A DNA stretch of 64,000 nt from Elmis aenea (GCA_947652605.1 OX393578.1:36213470-36277469); one strand, 5' to 3'; shown: positions 32,025 through 44,098, numbered from the stretch's first letter. A program made the numbers and translations. Notes: a model not told the origin generated them from the letters alone.

Positions 32025-32146
32025 TGTAGTGTTTTAATACATATTTTATTAAATATGTCTGACAGTTTTACATAAACAAACCGTAACTAATCAATAATAC
32101 GTAACTAATGAAAATATCAACATAACTACCTATAACATACACTGCA
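32025..32146 (-). repeat. 5' LTR of the Gypsy element
   Basis: 122 bp and identical to 29200-29321. It is short for a Gypsy LTR. It should hold the promoter, but no clear TATA motif was recognised. Confidence 0.9.
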
Positions 32147-32151
32147 TATAC

Positions 32152-33257
32152 TTTACTAATTTACTACTATTTTATCTCAAAAAATTAGTGTTTAAAGGAC
32201 GTAGATATACGATATTAAAGACAAAAAATATATAACTGTTTTAAATCCAATTTAGTCAACTTACCTAAAAATGAAAATGAAAATGTACTTGGTACTTTAA
32301 ATAAACTATTTAAAATGTTTCCGTATACTTGTTTAATTCATCAGTTATCGCACGTCTATCTATAAATTATCTATAAAAGAGCAATAATTTAAGAAATATT
32401 AATTTAAAACATAAAAGCATAAAACGACATATTTATGATATTTAAAGACAATTAAATTATACTCCTATTTTATAAATTGTAGGAGTACAAAATATGGGGT
32501 GTTTTTCTTAAATTACTTATTCCTGTTTAAGGTTTACCAAAATATACCTAACCTAACGTGACCTGTGTACAATTTTAAAAGATCAGGAACCAGATTGGGG
32601 TTATTAAAATTTAAAAGCAAGTAACATATTAGTACACGAAAACAAATCACTCAGTACAGTTTAAAATTATACTATTATTGGAATGATTTTTTTTTGATAA
32701 TAATTAATAATTGAGATTTAAAAGATATATACAATAGGTGGACATAATTACCTAGTAACTGCCTAATAAATAATTCTCTATGTATTGACAAACTAGCAAA
32801 TAAATATAATTATTTAAAAAATTAAGTTGTTTTGCTCAAGGAACCTCTTCGGAGACCGATTAACACGCTTTCACATTTCAATAATTATTTGTGTTTTACG
32901 TTTGAATAATTCGAAATGTACTAAAGGTTTGCTATTACTTGGGAAAAAAATCAAGCACCTCGACACAAAAATCACAATGTCGAAAACACAGCTTCAAATG
33001 TTTATCCACATACTAAAAGTACAATTCGATAAAAAAAAAAGTCTTCATAGAGCTTTTTACCCCCATGTTACATTAGTTGCGTATGGTAAATTAATCTCTA
33101 ATTTATTGGTTCATAATATTGCAATATAATAAAGCGATTGAAACAAATATTTTGGAGTTTTTTTTAATACTTAGCCTTAAAGACTTTCTTGTCAATGTAG
33201 AATATGTATTTTATATTTTCTTAAAAAATGTGATTGATTTATTATTTTTTATTTCAG
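32152..33257. other. AT-rich sequence, probable intron of the guanylate cyclase gene
   Basis: No exon seen. It ends in the pyrimidine-rich acceptor TTTTTTATTTCAG of the first recognised cyclase exon. Confidence 0.4.
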
Positions 33258-33423
33258 CTATCCATCCTGCAGTGGTGCTCGAGCACCTGGATTAGCGTCG
33301 GACATGCACTTCAGGGACGACGTAATTGCCTTTGTAGGACCTGCTTGTTTGTCAGCTTTGGAGCCAGTCGCTCGTCTAGCAGCTTACTGGAACACACCTA
33401 TAATTACAGGAATGGGAGATCAG
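33258..33423 (+). CDS. Receptor guanylate cyclase, ligand-binding domain exon
   Basis: Acceptor TATTTCAG and donor CAG|GTAAAA bound a 166-nt exon that starts with one base of a split codon and ends in phase 0. It encodes YPSCSGARAPGLASDMHF and then RDDVIAFVGPACLSALEPVA followed by RLAAYWNTPIITGMGDQ. The GPxC...PVARLAAxWNxPIIT pattern is the ANF-receptor (periplasmic-binding-like) ectodomain of natriuretic peptide receptor-type guanylate cyclases, which make cGMP on ligand binding at the cell surface. Kinase-homology and cyclase domains are not in the window. The insect subfamily could not be decided. The next exon is 8 kb downstream. Confidence 0.85.
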
Positions 33424-33544
33424 GTAAAAAATAAGTTTTAAAAATTTGGATTTTATGCGGGACCGGCGCAAGGGTATCTGGCTCCCCTAGGCAAAGAAAA
33501 TGTGGACGCCCCCATATATTGTCTACATGTGCGTATGTGTCTAT

Positions 33545-34703
33545 ATACAGGGTGATTAATAAATATTGCATAAGACTTGGGGAGGTTATTTCTTATCAAA
33601 AATTAAGGGGGGCTTTCATGTAATTTTTTCCCTAAAATATTTTCTTTCGGAGTTACACCCCCATAAAGAGGAACGGTAGGATTTCATTTTATTTCTCAAA
33701 TTTGGAGAAATGTAGAAAAATGACTTTTAGTGGATGTTTTTTACTTATTAAAAGGTTTTCCAAGGTAAAATTTTTATGATCTCCCACAGCACAAGTGACT
33801 AAAAAGTGCGACCCCTGTTAGTTTTTTATCAGAACTTTTTGGAGGGTAAAAATTTTGCAATTTTAAAATATTTTTTTTAAGCTTTATCAGTTTAGAACTT
33901 TTCTTAATTATTTAATTTTTTCCGCAAAACCTACAGTTTTTGAGTAAAAAATAAAACAAGTGAACATGCACCATCAAATATTCTAAAATAAAATTATTCA
34001 TTTTGATGGATACCATGGTTTGTTAATGTTCGTATTGGGTAAAAATATATGTATATAATTTTATTTCCCGCGGCACACCTAAAAATGTCCACAGCGCACT
34101 GGCAGGGGGGTCGAAAGAGGTCGTCGGGCCCGGGGAAATTTTATTTTCATTGGCTCCAAATAACTAAGTTATTTGAAAATCTATGTATTAAAAAACAAAT
34201 GGTGGGATGGTGTCCGAATATGTACAAACATATTGAGTAAAAGTGACAGGTGTTTTCGTGTTTATTTGGTGGTGCATGTTCACTTATTTTATTTTTTACT
34301 CAAAAACTGTAGGTTTTGCGGGAACAATTAAACAATTAAAAATGTTTCTAAATAAATGTAGGTTTCAAAAGCATTTTTTAAATTGCAAAATTTTAACCAT
34401 CCAAAAAGTTCTGATAAAAAACCAACAAGGGTTGCACTTTTCAGCCCCTTGTAAAGGTATGAGATGAATGAAAATATTACTATGTGGAAATCTTTTAATA
34501 AATAAAAATCATTTGCCGAATGTCATTCTCCAACATTTCTCCAACTTTGAGAATTAAAATGAAAACTTACTTCTACCGTTCCCTTTAAGGGATGCATCTC
34601 CTAAAGAAGACGTTTTCGGAAAACATTTTATAAAACCTTAATATTCGAAATGATAGAAATTACCTCCCGAAGTTTTTCGTAATATTTGTGAATCACGGGC
34701 ATA
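33545..34703. repeat. Foldback element in the cyclase intron
   Basis: Imperfect palindrome of about 1.16 kb (pairs sum to about 68248, centre near 34124). Left end ATACAGGGTGATTAATAAAT mirrors the right end around ATTTGTGAATCACGGGC. Arms share AAAATATTTTCTTTCGGAG-like and CTACCGTTCC segments. Superfamily unknown. Confidence 0.7.
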
Positions 34704-34843
34704 TTTATAAAAATATTACACCATTATAAACATCTTAATTTTTTTTATTAAATAACGTTAATACATTCGTATACATATATCATATAAATTTTACCCTTTT
34801 TGATGAGGAAATCTAACGCCCCTATAATCTAGAGCCCCTAGGT

Positions 34844-35119
34844 TAGTGGTTTCCAACCTTTTTGTACCTCCGCCCCCCTTTTTTATAAAATTTTTTTTGC
34901 GCCCCCCTCACTTTTCGTTACAATCTAATTTCATAAATACTGTTCTGATAAATAATAATTATTTAATGGACTACAAAATAATACACCATATTCTGTATAA
35001 AGAAAGTTCTTTTTGTTTGTTTGTATTCAAAAATGATATATTGGTAACAGCTGCGTGCCCCCCTTGCAATAGTCTCGCGCCCCCCTAGGGGGGCGCGCCC
35101 CACAGGTTGGAAACCACTG
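34844..35119. mobile_element. hAT-type MITE, TSD CCCTAGG(T/C)
   Basis: Ends TAGTGGTTTCCAACC (34844) and GGTTGGAAACCACTG (35119). Flanking 8-mers CCCTAGGT (34836-34843) and CCCTAGGC (35120-35127) match at seven of eight. Subterminal CGCCCCCC/GGGGGGCG tracts give strong G/C skew. 276 bp, non-coding. Confidence 0.85.
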
Positions 35120-35264
35120 CCCTAGGCAATTGTCTAGACTCGCCTAATGGTAAAACCGGCACTTATTTACGCTATCCTAGTCAATTGTATTGGTATTAGA
35201 AACAAATCCCATTAAATAATTAATACATTTATTTCTCAGCTCGTTAAATAACTATAGCCTAGGG

Positions 35265-35971
35265 CAGTGGTTCCCAGCGCACTTAATGTTTCAAGATGAT
35301 TTCACGGCGTCCCAAATCAAACCATAGTTAATAAAATTTTAAATAATTTATATACGTTTACACTTCAATTAATAAAATCGTAAGGAACCAGCAATAATTT
35401 TTCATTTCAGAAGATTCAACAACAAATAGTACAAAAATTACAAACAGTTTATTGACGGATGAGCCTGTGGTTTACAGCACATCTTTTCAAATCTCGGAAT
35501 CAAATAAGATACAGCCACCCTCATTTTCTGTCCCTGGTTGATTTTCGCACAATATTTGCTTTTTATCACAGCGACCGCCGAAAACCCAGCTTCGCATAAA
35601 TATGATGTCGAAAAAGGAGTTAAGATTTGCTGAACTTTACCGTTTAACATGAAATTTTCATCTTTTACTGATGGCAAAAATTTAGTAAGATTCATTCTGC
35701 CAAACTTTAACCGCAGCTCAATAACATTTTGCTTCTTGTGCAGAAGTAAATTTAGATAAAGCTTTGACTCTGGATCGGTCTTGAATCCATGCACATTTGT
35801 CGATATAATTTCTTTGTGATTAGTTTTAAACAACTTGATAATCTATGATAGGTGATCTTTGTTATGGTTGCAAAAGATGTCTGTCTAATATTGAAATATT
35901 TCGCGGCGCCCCTGTAGGTAGACCAGTCATGGCGCCCCAGGGCGCCGCGACACACAGTTTGGAAACCGTTG
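35265..35971 (-). mobile_element. hAT element carrying a transposase fragment
   Basis: Ends CAGTGGTTCCCAGCGCAC and GTTTGGAAACCGTTG are flanked by GCCTAGGG (35257-35264) and GCTTAGGG (35972-35979), a 7/8 match duplication. The 707-bp interior holds the C-terminal part of a hAT transposase on the minus strand, so this is an internally deleted autonomous element. Confidence 0.8.
35438..35833 (-). pseudogene. hAT transposase C-terminal fragment (Buster/ZBED-like)
   Basis: A 132-residue frame with the hAT dimerisation region: FSTSYLCEAGFSAVAVIKSK, then LIPRFEKMCCKPQAHPS. The YLCEAGFS motif is typical of the group that includes vertebrate ZBED5/SCAND3-like proteins. The catalytic first half and the BED finger are missing, so it cannot transpose by itself. 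Confidence 0.75.
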
Positions 35972-35979
35972 GCTTAGGG

Positions 35980-37889
35980 ACTTTCAACATTTTTAGGATG
36001 TTGATTGATTGTCATGGAAACGACAAAAACTATAACGACCAGCCATTTTTTTAAATTGGACAATGAATGTAGAAGTAAAATACAATGTGTGATACATTAA
36101 TGAATTCAGAAAAAAAAACTGTATTTGATTATCAAAATAGCAAAAATTGCGCTATAAGAATTAATAAAGTTGGTTGTAATAAAACAAAAACGAATCGACC
36201 TAAGAAAAATTTAGAATCACCATACGATTCGACTTAAAAAGTTGCTTAAGCAATGTTTTTACACATTTGAAATTTTTTATTATCCAAAAGAGTTATAAGC
36301 GATATTCAAAAATCGTATTTTCCGGTTTTTCCTGATTTTGTCGGATACCATCTAGATATTTTCAATTTCTCTTGGGATTATTAATGAGCATCGAATTTAG
36401 CAACTTTGCCAAATTTAAACCTATACTCTAGCTATTATATTAAGCAAGATCCCTATGCTTAAACTTGAATTTCAAACACCCTGTGAATTTATGTATTTTT
36501 AACCAGCAATATTTTTTCTTAGCCCAATAAAGATTTTTGGTTGGACAATGTTGGTTTATCGTTAATCTCAAACAAAATTTATTTTTCAAATTGTTGATGG
36601 CACATGAAAAAATATTCAACGATGTTCACTCTATAAAATATTTATTGCATTTAAGTTGTATTTTCCAAAATAGTCCGCATTTTATTATTCCACAAAAGGT
36701 TCTTTGTTACCGATTTTCAGTTTGCTATCCACATAGCAACTTTTAAGACTCACGCATTCGTACAATTTAACCCAATTCTGGCTTTGTGCATTTCACAAAG
36801 TGTCACTCTTATCATATCCACCCACTCGCGGTGGGCGAACCTAATAACTTTTACTTTGTCCGTTGTTTTGAACCATGTACGTTACGTCATACAAAAGTTT
36901 AAATGAAAGTATAATTACGTTATCAAAAGTTAATTCTGTTTCAATTTGAACTAAAATATAAATTATTTAATGATAGCTTCAGTAGTAAAAATCCAGTAAA
37001 ATTTTACTTACTACAAAACATGCGGGAGGATTACAATTTCTATTTCGGTCGCAGAAAATTTCAGGCTACAAAAGCTTAAATTACTTTTTAAAATATGAAA
37101 ATCTAATTAAAACACGGATACACTTTCAAAACATAACAAAACACAACAAAAATTAAATTAATCGAAGCCTTAACAATATTGACATTCTAACAACCGTTTC
37201 GGCGGTTTTAACAAAGTTTAAAGCTAATTAATATCCAACTCACCATAAAAGCAATAACGGTGTATAATACATAAGGGATCTCTTTTTAAAATCCACAAAC
37301 CATATCCATAATTTAAAGCAAAGCGAATTTTTATTTCCCTGAATGCAATGAACGTATTGTCTAAGCTTTTATAAAATTTTATTTATATTCGGGTTATACA
37401 TCATTCTGACAAAAAAAGTTGTTGAAAATACTAAAATATTTGTCATTTCTTAGCCCGCTTTAATTGGATGGTGGATTATAATTGGTGATAACAATCTCGG
37501 TTATAATCATATTCAAAAATAAAAACCCGCGGGAGATGTCGCTGGCAGGACAGAACATTTTAAAGATTAATTATGTTTTGTGATAATTTGATTACTGTGA
37601 ACTAAAAATAAAACGCAAGTAATTGCAACTTCATATTTAACGGTACTTATTTATATATTAATTTGGATATGTTAAATATGTAAACGACAAATCGAAACTA
37701 ACTGTTGGAAATAGAATTTCTACCAAACAGCTTAGCTCTTAAAGTTATTTTTGTTTTAAATAAATAATTTACAGTTCTATCATCGCTACCAACAGTAATA
37801 TAGAGAGTGTTTGTTTAAAAAACTTGATTTATTTAAAAATATTAGTATTGTGTGCAGTTCCTCGAATATACTGAAAAATAGTATATTTT
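35980..37889. other. Intronic sequence, nothing recognised
   Basis: AT-rich. A small hairpin CCACTCGCGGTGG near 36828 is the only structured item seen. Confidence 0.35.
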
Positions 37890-38000
37890 ACAACAAGAGA
37901 TGAAAGTCCAGTTTTTTTCGTAGGTGAGATTTATTCACAAGTCGCAAAGCGGCGAGTGAGCAAATCTCACGAAAAAAACTGATTTCATCTCGAGTCGTAA
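37890..38000. repeat. Short palindrome (MITE-like hairpin)
   Basis: GAGATGAAAGTCCAGTTTTT at 37896 is mirrored by AAAAACTGATTTCATCTC ending near 37990. A second inner inversion pairs GTGAGATTT with AAATCTCAC around a CAAGTCGC / GCGGCGAG loop. Confidence 0.65.
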
Positions 38001-38075
38001 ATGCTATTTTTTGTATGAATTTAAAATTATATTATAGAACGAAAGTTAATGTAAACGAACCAAACGACAGTTATT

Positions 38076-38410
38076 ATGTATAAAGTATTAATTAATCATT
38101 TCATTTTTATAGCGACACCACCACACTGACATTGACATAAATAAAATTATAACCTGCAAACGAAATATATTTAATATTAATTTTTGTACCATTCTTAGGC
38201 TTTTATATAAAATGCTTCATTAAAATTAAATTATTTGATAAGAATATTAACACAGTATTAGTTTATTATGAGTTTAAGCTAAAAAAATTGTAAATGTTAC
38301 AATTTGATTTTAACATTGACCTTATTTTCCACCACTAGTGGCGAAAGTAAAACTTTCATGTAGGGTAGGCAATGAGAAAATGGCAACTTTCATATACATG
38401 AGTAGAAAAA
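38076..38410. repeat. Dispersed repeat, copy 2 (partner at 20511-20880)
   Basis: Near-identical to 20511-20880 over most of its length, lacking about 35 bases around the ATTGGCGAAAAT palindrome. Nature unknown. Confidence 0.75.
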
Positions 38411-38895
38411 AGTTCTTTTTTTAAAAATATATTTTCAACAATAATAATTTATTGCTTATTTAAATAAGTTTAACGAAAGACCTCAATGGCCTGGCATTAC
38501 TAAAATCGACCCAGCATGCTTAATTTTTAAGACGCGATAGACAACCTTAATATTTCTGATAGACGGCATTTTGCCACCACGAGATGATGAATTTCATAAT
38601 GAATACAATAATTAAAATATTGGCAAAACATACATAATCTAAATATAAAAAATATACCTATAATAGCATAACAATCCAATATGGCGCCCATAAAATTAAT
38701 AAGGAGCACTATTAAATCTTAAAATCTAAATAGAGTCAATTTTAACAACGCCATGGCTTAACTGTGGATCGCAAAAAAATGAATAATTTTGATAATAATA
38801 TATGGTTGAAGAAAACAAGAAAAATAAATTTGTGTATGATATTTTAGGAGCTGGGCACATTGTACCTACAAATGTTTAATTTATTTTGATACTAA

Positions 38896-39574
38896 AGCTG
38901 GGTTTACATTAGTCATGTGAGTGGATCAACTTACATGAATAATGGGTAGTTCACACGGTGACTTTTAAAGTCGCGATTTTAAAAGTCGTGACTTTTAAAA
39001 TCGCGACTTTAAAAGTCACCGTGTGAACTACCCAAATTAAAAGTCGCGACTTTAAAATAAAAATGGCCGCTCTTGTAATTGCAGCATCGAGTATTGTAGA
39101 GCAACTAATTATTTTGAAGTTGCTATTTGTTGATAATGTTCTAAAATCGTTATAACATCTATTGGGGACATGATAAATTGGAAATCGATGACAAACAAAT
39201 GTATATTAGGTTAGGTTAACCTAACTTACTTGTCTGTTATGTCAAAATATAAAAATATGGTAGGCTTACGTCAAATGTCGCTGTCAAATCGAAGTCGCGA
39301 CTTTAACGCAACTTTAAAAAGTCGCGACTTTTTAGTTCACACGGTGACTTAAGTCGCGACTTTTAAAATCGCGACTTTAAAAGTCACCGTGTGAACTACC
39401 CATAATTCATGTGACATGAACGCCAAATTACCGTCTAAACCTTGTAATTTAATTCAAATGATTCCGTTCAAATGATCAACCGATATGAATTACAAGGTTT
39501 AGACGGTCATTTGGCGTTAATGTCACATGAATTCATGTGAGTTGATCCACTCACATGACTAATGTAAACCTGCT
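38896..39574. mobile_element. PIF/Harbinger-type MITE (outer), TSD TAA
   Basis: AGCTGGGTTTACATTAGTCA at the left mirrors TGACTAATGTAAACCTGCT at the right; TAA flanks both sides (38893-38895 and 39575-39577). Its right half is itself palindromic around AATTACAAGGTTTAGACGGT. The element at 38943-39402 was inserted into it later. Confidence 0.75.
38943..39402. mobile_element. PIF/Harbinger-type MITE (inner), TSD TAA
   Basis: Ends TGGGTAGTTCACACGGTGAC and its inverse are flanked by TAA (38940-38942 and 39403-39405). Subterminal palindromes repeat GTCGCGACTTTTAAA many times. A truncated copy is at 11966-12105. Non-coding apart from a short frame starting near 39061. Confidence 0.75.
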
Positions 39575-39686
39575 TAAGCGAGTAAGCACATTCCTTTGCT
39601 AATTTAATCATCGTTTAATATCAAAGGCTTTGTAGATCCCCAAGTTCTTCATATTAAAACATGCACCCTGTGTGATACATTATGCT

Positions 39687-40005
39687 AAGGTGACCAACCA
39701 TCCTCCTTTAGGGAGGACAGTCCTTCTTTTGAGAATCCTGTCCTCCCTCGAAAAGTGTCCTCCTACATGTCCTCCTTTTCGATACATTGAAAACAAAAAA
39801 TTCATTCAGTGGAAAAGTACTCATTTAAATAATAATTAATAGGCATGTAAGCATATTTACATGTTACAAATGTCTTTATTATGCGCATTTTTCATATTAT
39901 AGTGTATTATTGTTGCAATGAATAAAATGTTTATTTTATTTCCGGTATATTTTTCTTCAATTTATTTGTGTCCTCCTTTTCATTGTGAAAAAGTTGGTCA
40001 CCTTA
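39687..40005. mobile_element. hAT-type MITE, TSD ATTATGCT
   Basis: ATTATGCT at 39679-39686 recurs at 40006-40013. Ends AAGGTGACCAACCATCC and AAAGTTGGTCACCTTA. Interior repeats of TCCTCCTTT. 319 bp and non-coding. Confidence 0.85.
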
Positions 40006-40013
40006 ATTATGCT

Positions 40014-41478
40014 ATAACCTACAACGTGTAATGTACTTAGGTATATTACAATAAAATACGCCCCACTTCCCTTTACGATATATTTCGAGTATGACGAATT
40101 TTACTTGTGAAGAAAATTGTTAACAGAAAAATGTTTATAAAAAATTTGTACTGATCTGCAAAAATCTACAAAAAACGAATAGTTATTTAACTGTTTTTAA
40201 AGTTCGTATAAATTATGGAAATTAATACTAACATTTTAATAAAATAATAATTGAAATAATTTATAAGTTTTTTTTGACAATTTTTTGCGATCTAACTTCA
40301 ATACTCACACGTATCTGATAAAAATAAATCCACTCAAAAGGTTTATGCATGCTAACAGGTTACGAAACGCTTTTCACTAAGGGAGTTCTATAAAAATTGG
40401 GACAAACAGCGCCCTAAAGTTGCTACGTCAGTTGAATACGGTGGACATCACATCCAAGCTTTAACAAGTTTTGCTGACTGCATCGAAGCGTGCGGTCTCT
40501 CCTTACACAGCAGGACAGCACACATATTTTTTAGGTTTTCTTGACATATTTTTTATCGCGATTGAAAAGAGCACAAATAAACTAATTTGTTTCATTTTTA
40601 GAACAACGTTGGATGAATAATAATCAACCAGTATCGACATTTTTATTACAAACGCGTTAAAACGTCACCTATCAAAACATTTATGGAAAAAAAGTTAGTT
40701 TTCAAAACAACATTTATTAAACATCTGTTGAAATCACTTTAAACTTTCCGAACAACTGTTTTCAACCTTCCACAATTAAAAATTGCGTATTTTACTGATC
40801 GACATTCATTTTAGGTTTTACATTTAGCTAAAGTAAACTAAGTTTTTTTTTCTAGTGTTTTTTATTTTTCTATAAACAGTTTTTGTACAAAACAATTAAC
40901 AACCGTGTAGGTCTAGGTGCTTCCATCTCCAATATGTTAAAAGTGATCATTTATGGTGCAGTTTAATGGAATCTTCACCATATACATTCAATTTGCAAGT
41001 GCATCAAAGCCTACGTATATTCTCATCATTACATGAAGCAGGAGGTTCAATTTAATCGAAAACTGCATTACACAAATATTGCTTGAGTGGCAATTGAAAA
41101 TTAATTTTAAATTAGTTTAATGCTGTATAACAACCTGAGTAGGTACATGAAAACATCACAAACCAACCCAGCCAATGGACAACTTATGTGTTTTCTTAAT
41201 CGATATGATCCCGATAATTTGACTATCGTGCTAGTAACCTAAAGGTTTACAACAATTGTTCATTATTTATACTGAAATATTAAGCGCCGAACCAAATATC
41301 CTAGACTTAGTCTTCTTGACAAAGATGTTTACTAGCAAAATTCTTGTTAAATTTGTAATTTATTTTTCGGTTTAGACAAATCCCTATTCCCTCTCAAAGA
41401 CAAGAAATCCTACAAAATGAAAGTACTTTCGAAGAAATTTATAACAAACTTGTGTCATATAAAATATGTTTGTTTCAG
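40014..41478. other. Intronic sequence
   Basis: No exon supported. A less AT-rich stretch at 40390-40520 (TTGCTACGTCAGTTGAATAC and following) stands out but has no clear splice sites or frame. Confidence 0.35.
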
Positions 41479-41556
41479 CCTCCATCCGAAGGTGAACTAT
41501 CGGTAACATCTGGCATTCTTGGGCGTTTACATAGCAGAAATAAGAGCGACCACGCA
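41479..41556 (+). CDS. Receptor guanylate cyclase, 78-nt exon
   Basis: Acceptor TTTGTTTCAG and strong donor GCA|GTAAGT bound 26 codons, PPSEGELSVTSGILGRLHSR then NKSDHA, in phase 0 on both sides and in frame with the exons at 33258 and 48720. Because it is a multiple of three it could be skipped, joining GMGDQ directly to the KDKTKYPTLTR exon. It would lie in a loop of the ectodomain. NKS is a potential N-glycosylation site. Confidence 0.65.
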
Positions 41557-42600
41557 GTAAGTATAAAATTTATAACTTACCCATACCCATACACGTATCG
41601 CCCGCGTTTGCATTCGCATTTAAACTCACGAAGGATACTTCTGAAAAACATTACGCCAGTCCACTTTATGGATTAGGTTTTACCTCTAATATAAATCCTT
41701 CCAACGTTATTTATTACGGTAAGTCACATTTAGATGAAGAAATACAATTTTTCCAAAGAATATACATTTACCTCAAACAGAAAGTAAAAAAACCGCTCTT
41801 GCAAAAGATTTAGCTTTATAACAACAGTTTTGGTTTGTTTCCCGACAACTGTAACTATATTTATATTTAAAATTGTATTGATAACTTGAATATTTTAAAA
41901 ATAAAGGCTGATTGAAATTCAAGTTCTAGTGTAACAACTCTCTTATTAAAAAAGATAGAGCTTAGGTTTAAATTTTGGACTCATTAATAATCCGAAAAAA
42001 AGTTTAAAATATATCGTACGGCGTTTGTGAATACTGGGAAAATCGAAAAATATGATTTTGAAAAAGCATCTCTTAACGGTTTTTATCACACAAAATTTTG
42101 AAATGTGTAACACCACTTCTTAAGCGATTAAATATGCCGCATCCAAAAGTGATCACGAATTTAGAAAATGTTGGCTCCTGTTTTGTTTTCTAGTTGCCAT
42201 GATACGCATAAAATAATGACCCCTGAACCGCTTTCATGATAGTGGTCGCTGTAAAACACATGATTTTACAAATTCAGTGATGAATATAGAAGTAAAGTAC
42301 CTACCATGTGTCATACATAGTACCTACACATACATCGTTAAATTAAGAGAAAAATCTACCCCATGATCAATAGCAAAAGTTATTAAAAATCAATTAAAAA
42401 GTAATTACAAATCATTAAAAAGACAATGTAAAAAAAAGTGCTTTTAAATTTTTTTTGCCGTAACAAATTTAAGACGATTTTCCAAAACTTCATTTCTATA
42501 ATTTTTCGCGAATGCCGTTCGTTATCTCAAATTTCTCTTCGAATTATGAAACTTATTAATTTTTCCAATTTTAAACCCACACTCTAGCTAAGGTGCGGTC
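41557..42600. other. Intronic sequence
   Basis: Nothing recognised before the tandem array. Confidence 0.35.
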
Positions 42601-43090
42601 AGCCCCGGGCCCCGGCCGTATGCGAGGTTGCGAGGTGCGTGAAGGTGGCCGCGACTTTTTCGAAAGTGCAATTTTTTTAAATTGCATTAATTAGCGCCTT
42701 ATTAGCGCCAATTGGCCCGTACTTTTGAAAATTAGCGCCCTTATAATAAAAAAGTTACACGCATTTTAAAAAAGTCGCGGCCAACTTCACGTAGCCGCGA
42801 CTTTTTCGAATATGCAAATTTTAATAATACCATCAATTAGCGCCTAATTAGCGCCAATTAGCGCCGTAGTTTCAAAAATTAGCGCCCTTATAATAAAAAA
42901 GTTACAGACATTTTAAAAAATCGCGGCCAACTTCACGCAGCCGCGACTTTTTCGAATATACAAAATTCAATGCCATGATGATGCCATCAATTAGCGCCAA
43001 TTAGCGCCGTAGTTTTAAAATTTAGCGCCCTTATAATAAAAAAGTTACAGACATTTTAAAAAATCGCAGCCAACTTCACACCGCGGAAAC
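42600..43090. repeat. 146-bp tandem array with TTAGCGCC sub-repeats
   Basis: Three units spaced 146 bp (GCCGCGACTTTTTCGAA at about 42648, 42794 and 42940). Each contains several AATTAGCGCC/TTAGCGCC octamers and the stretch CTTATAATAAAAAAGTTACA, and closes with CGCGGCCAACTTCAC. The first unit is preceded by a GC-rich CCCCGGGCCCCGGCC segment. No frame. Confidence 0.85.
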
Positions 43091-43338
43091 CTTGGAAACA
43101 TACAGATTTTAAGTAAGTTACTAATCAGTTCTGTTTTGATTACAATTAGCGCTAATTAGCGCCATGCTTCAAAAACCTCGAACTTGTCAATTTAATAAGT
43201 TACAGGTTATAGGCAAACACAGGGCGCAGGGCGCGGCTATAGACATTTTGCGCCCATGCCAATGCGGATAGAGTACAAGTAGCTATGCTTTTACAATTCT
43301 AACCTAATCCACAGGGATAAAAATATTCTAAAATAATG

Positions 43339-44098
43339 TGTGTCACACAAAAAATGCCGCAAGCTGTAACTCCGTTATTTGTGGTCCGATTTTGGTGAAC
43401 TAAAAACTAAATGAAATGTCTCCTCAAATACTATAAACTGAATTGGATTTCAATTTTTTTCAAGGTCAACTTAAATGTCAAACGATAGTCAATTTTTTTT
43501 TTCAAAATGGCACCATCTATTTTTTTTTACTAAATCTGGTAGACATTATTTTTCTGAATTCAATGATGTAATCATAAGTTAATTTTAGTCTAAAACTAAT
43601 AAGAAATAAAAAATAAAAGTTTAACTAAAATAGGTTAGGTTTCACAAAATTTTCAAGCGTGCCGTGGAATACAAAAAAATCTTAATCAACAAATATCATT
43701 TAAATACCATCAGTGTGGTATTTAGATGGTATTTAAATGATATTTGTTGATTTAGATTTTTTTGTTTTCCACGGCACGCTTGAAAATTTTGTGAAACCTA
43801 ACCTATTTTAGTTAAACTTTTATTTTTTATTTCTTATTAGTTTTACACTAAAATTAACTTATGATTACATCATTGAATTCAGAAAAATAATGTCTACCAG
43901 ATTTAGAAAAAAAAAAATAGATGGTGCTATTTGGAAAAAAAAAATTGACTATCGTTTGACATTTAAGTTGACTTTGAAAAAAATTGAAATCTAATTCAGT
44001 TTATAGTATTTGAGGAGACATTTCATTTAATTTTTTGTTCACCAAAATCGGACCACAAATAACGGAGTTACAGCTTGCCTCGTTTTTTGTGTGACACC
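43339..44098. repeat. Near-perfect 760-bp palindrome (foldback element)
   Basis: Pairs sum to about 87437 (centre 43718). Left arm TGTCACACAAAAAATG mirrors right TTTTTTGTGTGACA; the arms share GTAACTCCGTTATTTGTGGT and a long run through TCACAAAATTTTCAAGCGTG. Few mismatches, so it would snap back strongly as single strands. The right end reads ACACCCTGTAT, like other foldbacks here. Confidence 0.85.

Larger units (their letters stand above)
29200..32146 (-). mobile_element. Ty3/Gypsy-type LTR retrotransposon lacking reverse transcriptase
   Basis: Identical 122-bp LTRs (29200-29321 and 32025-32146) are flanked by a perfect 5-bp duplication TATAC (29195-29199 and 32147-32151). The order on the minus strand is gag, zinc knuckles plus protease, integrase. 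Protease and integrase frames are continuous except for one TGA, and there is no RT or RNase H between them: a large deletion joins the end of protease to the integrase N-terminal region. LTR identity means a recent insertion. It would need RT supplied by another element. Confidence 0.9.

Noticed and set aside
40390..40520. Less AT-rich block in the cyclase intron, possible alternative first exon
   Set aside because: No long frame, ATG context or clear donor.
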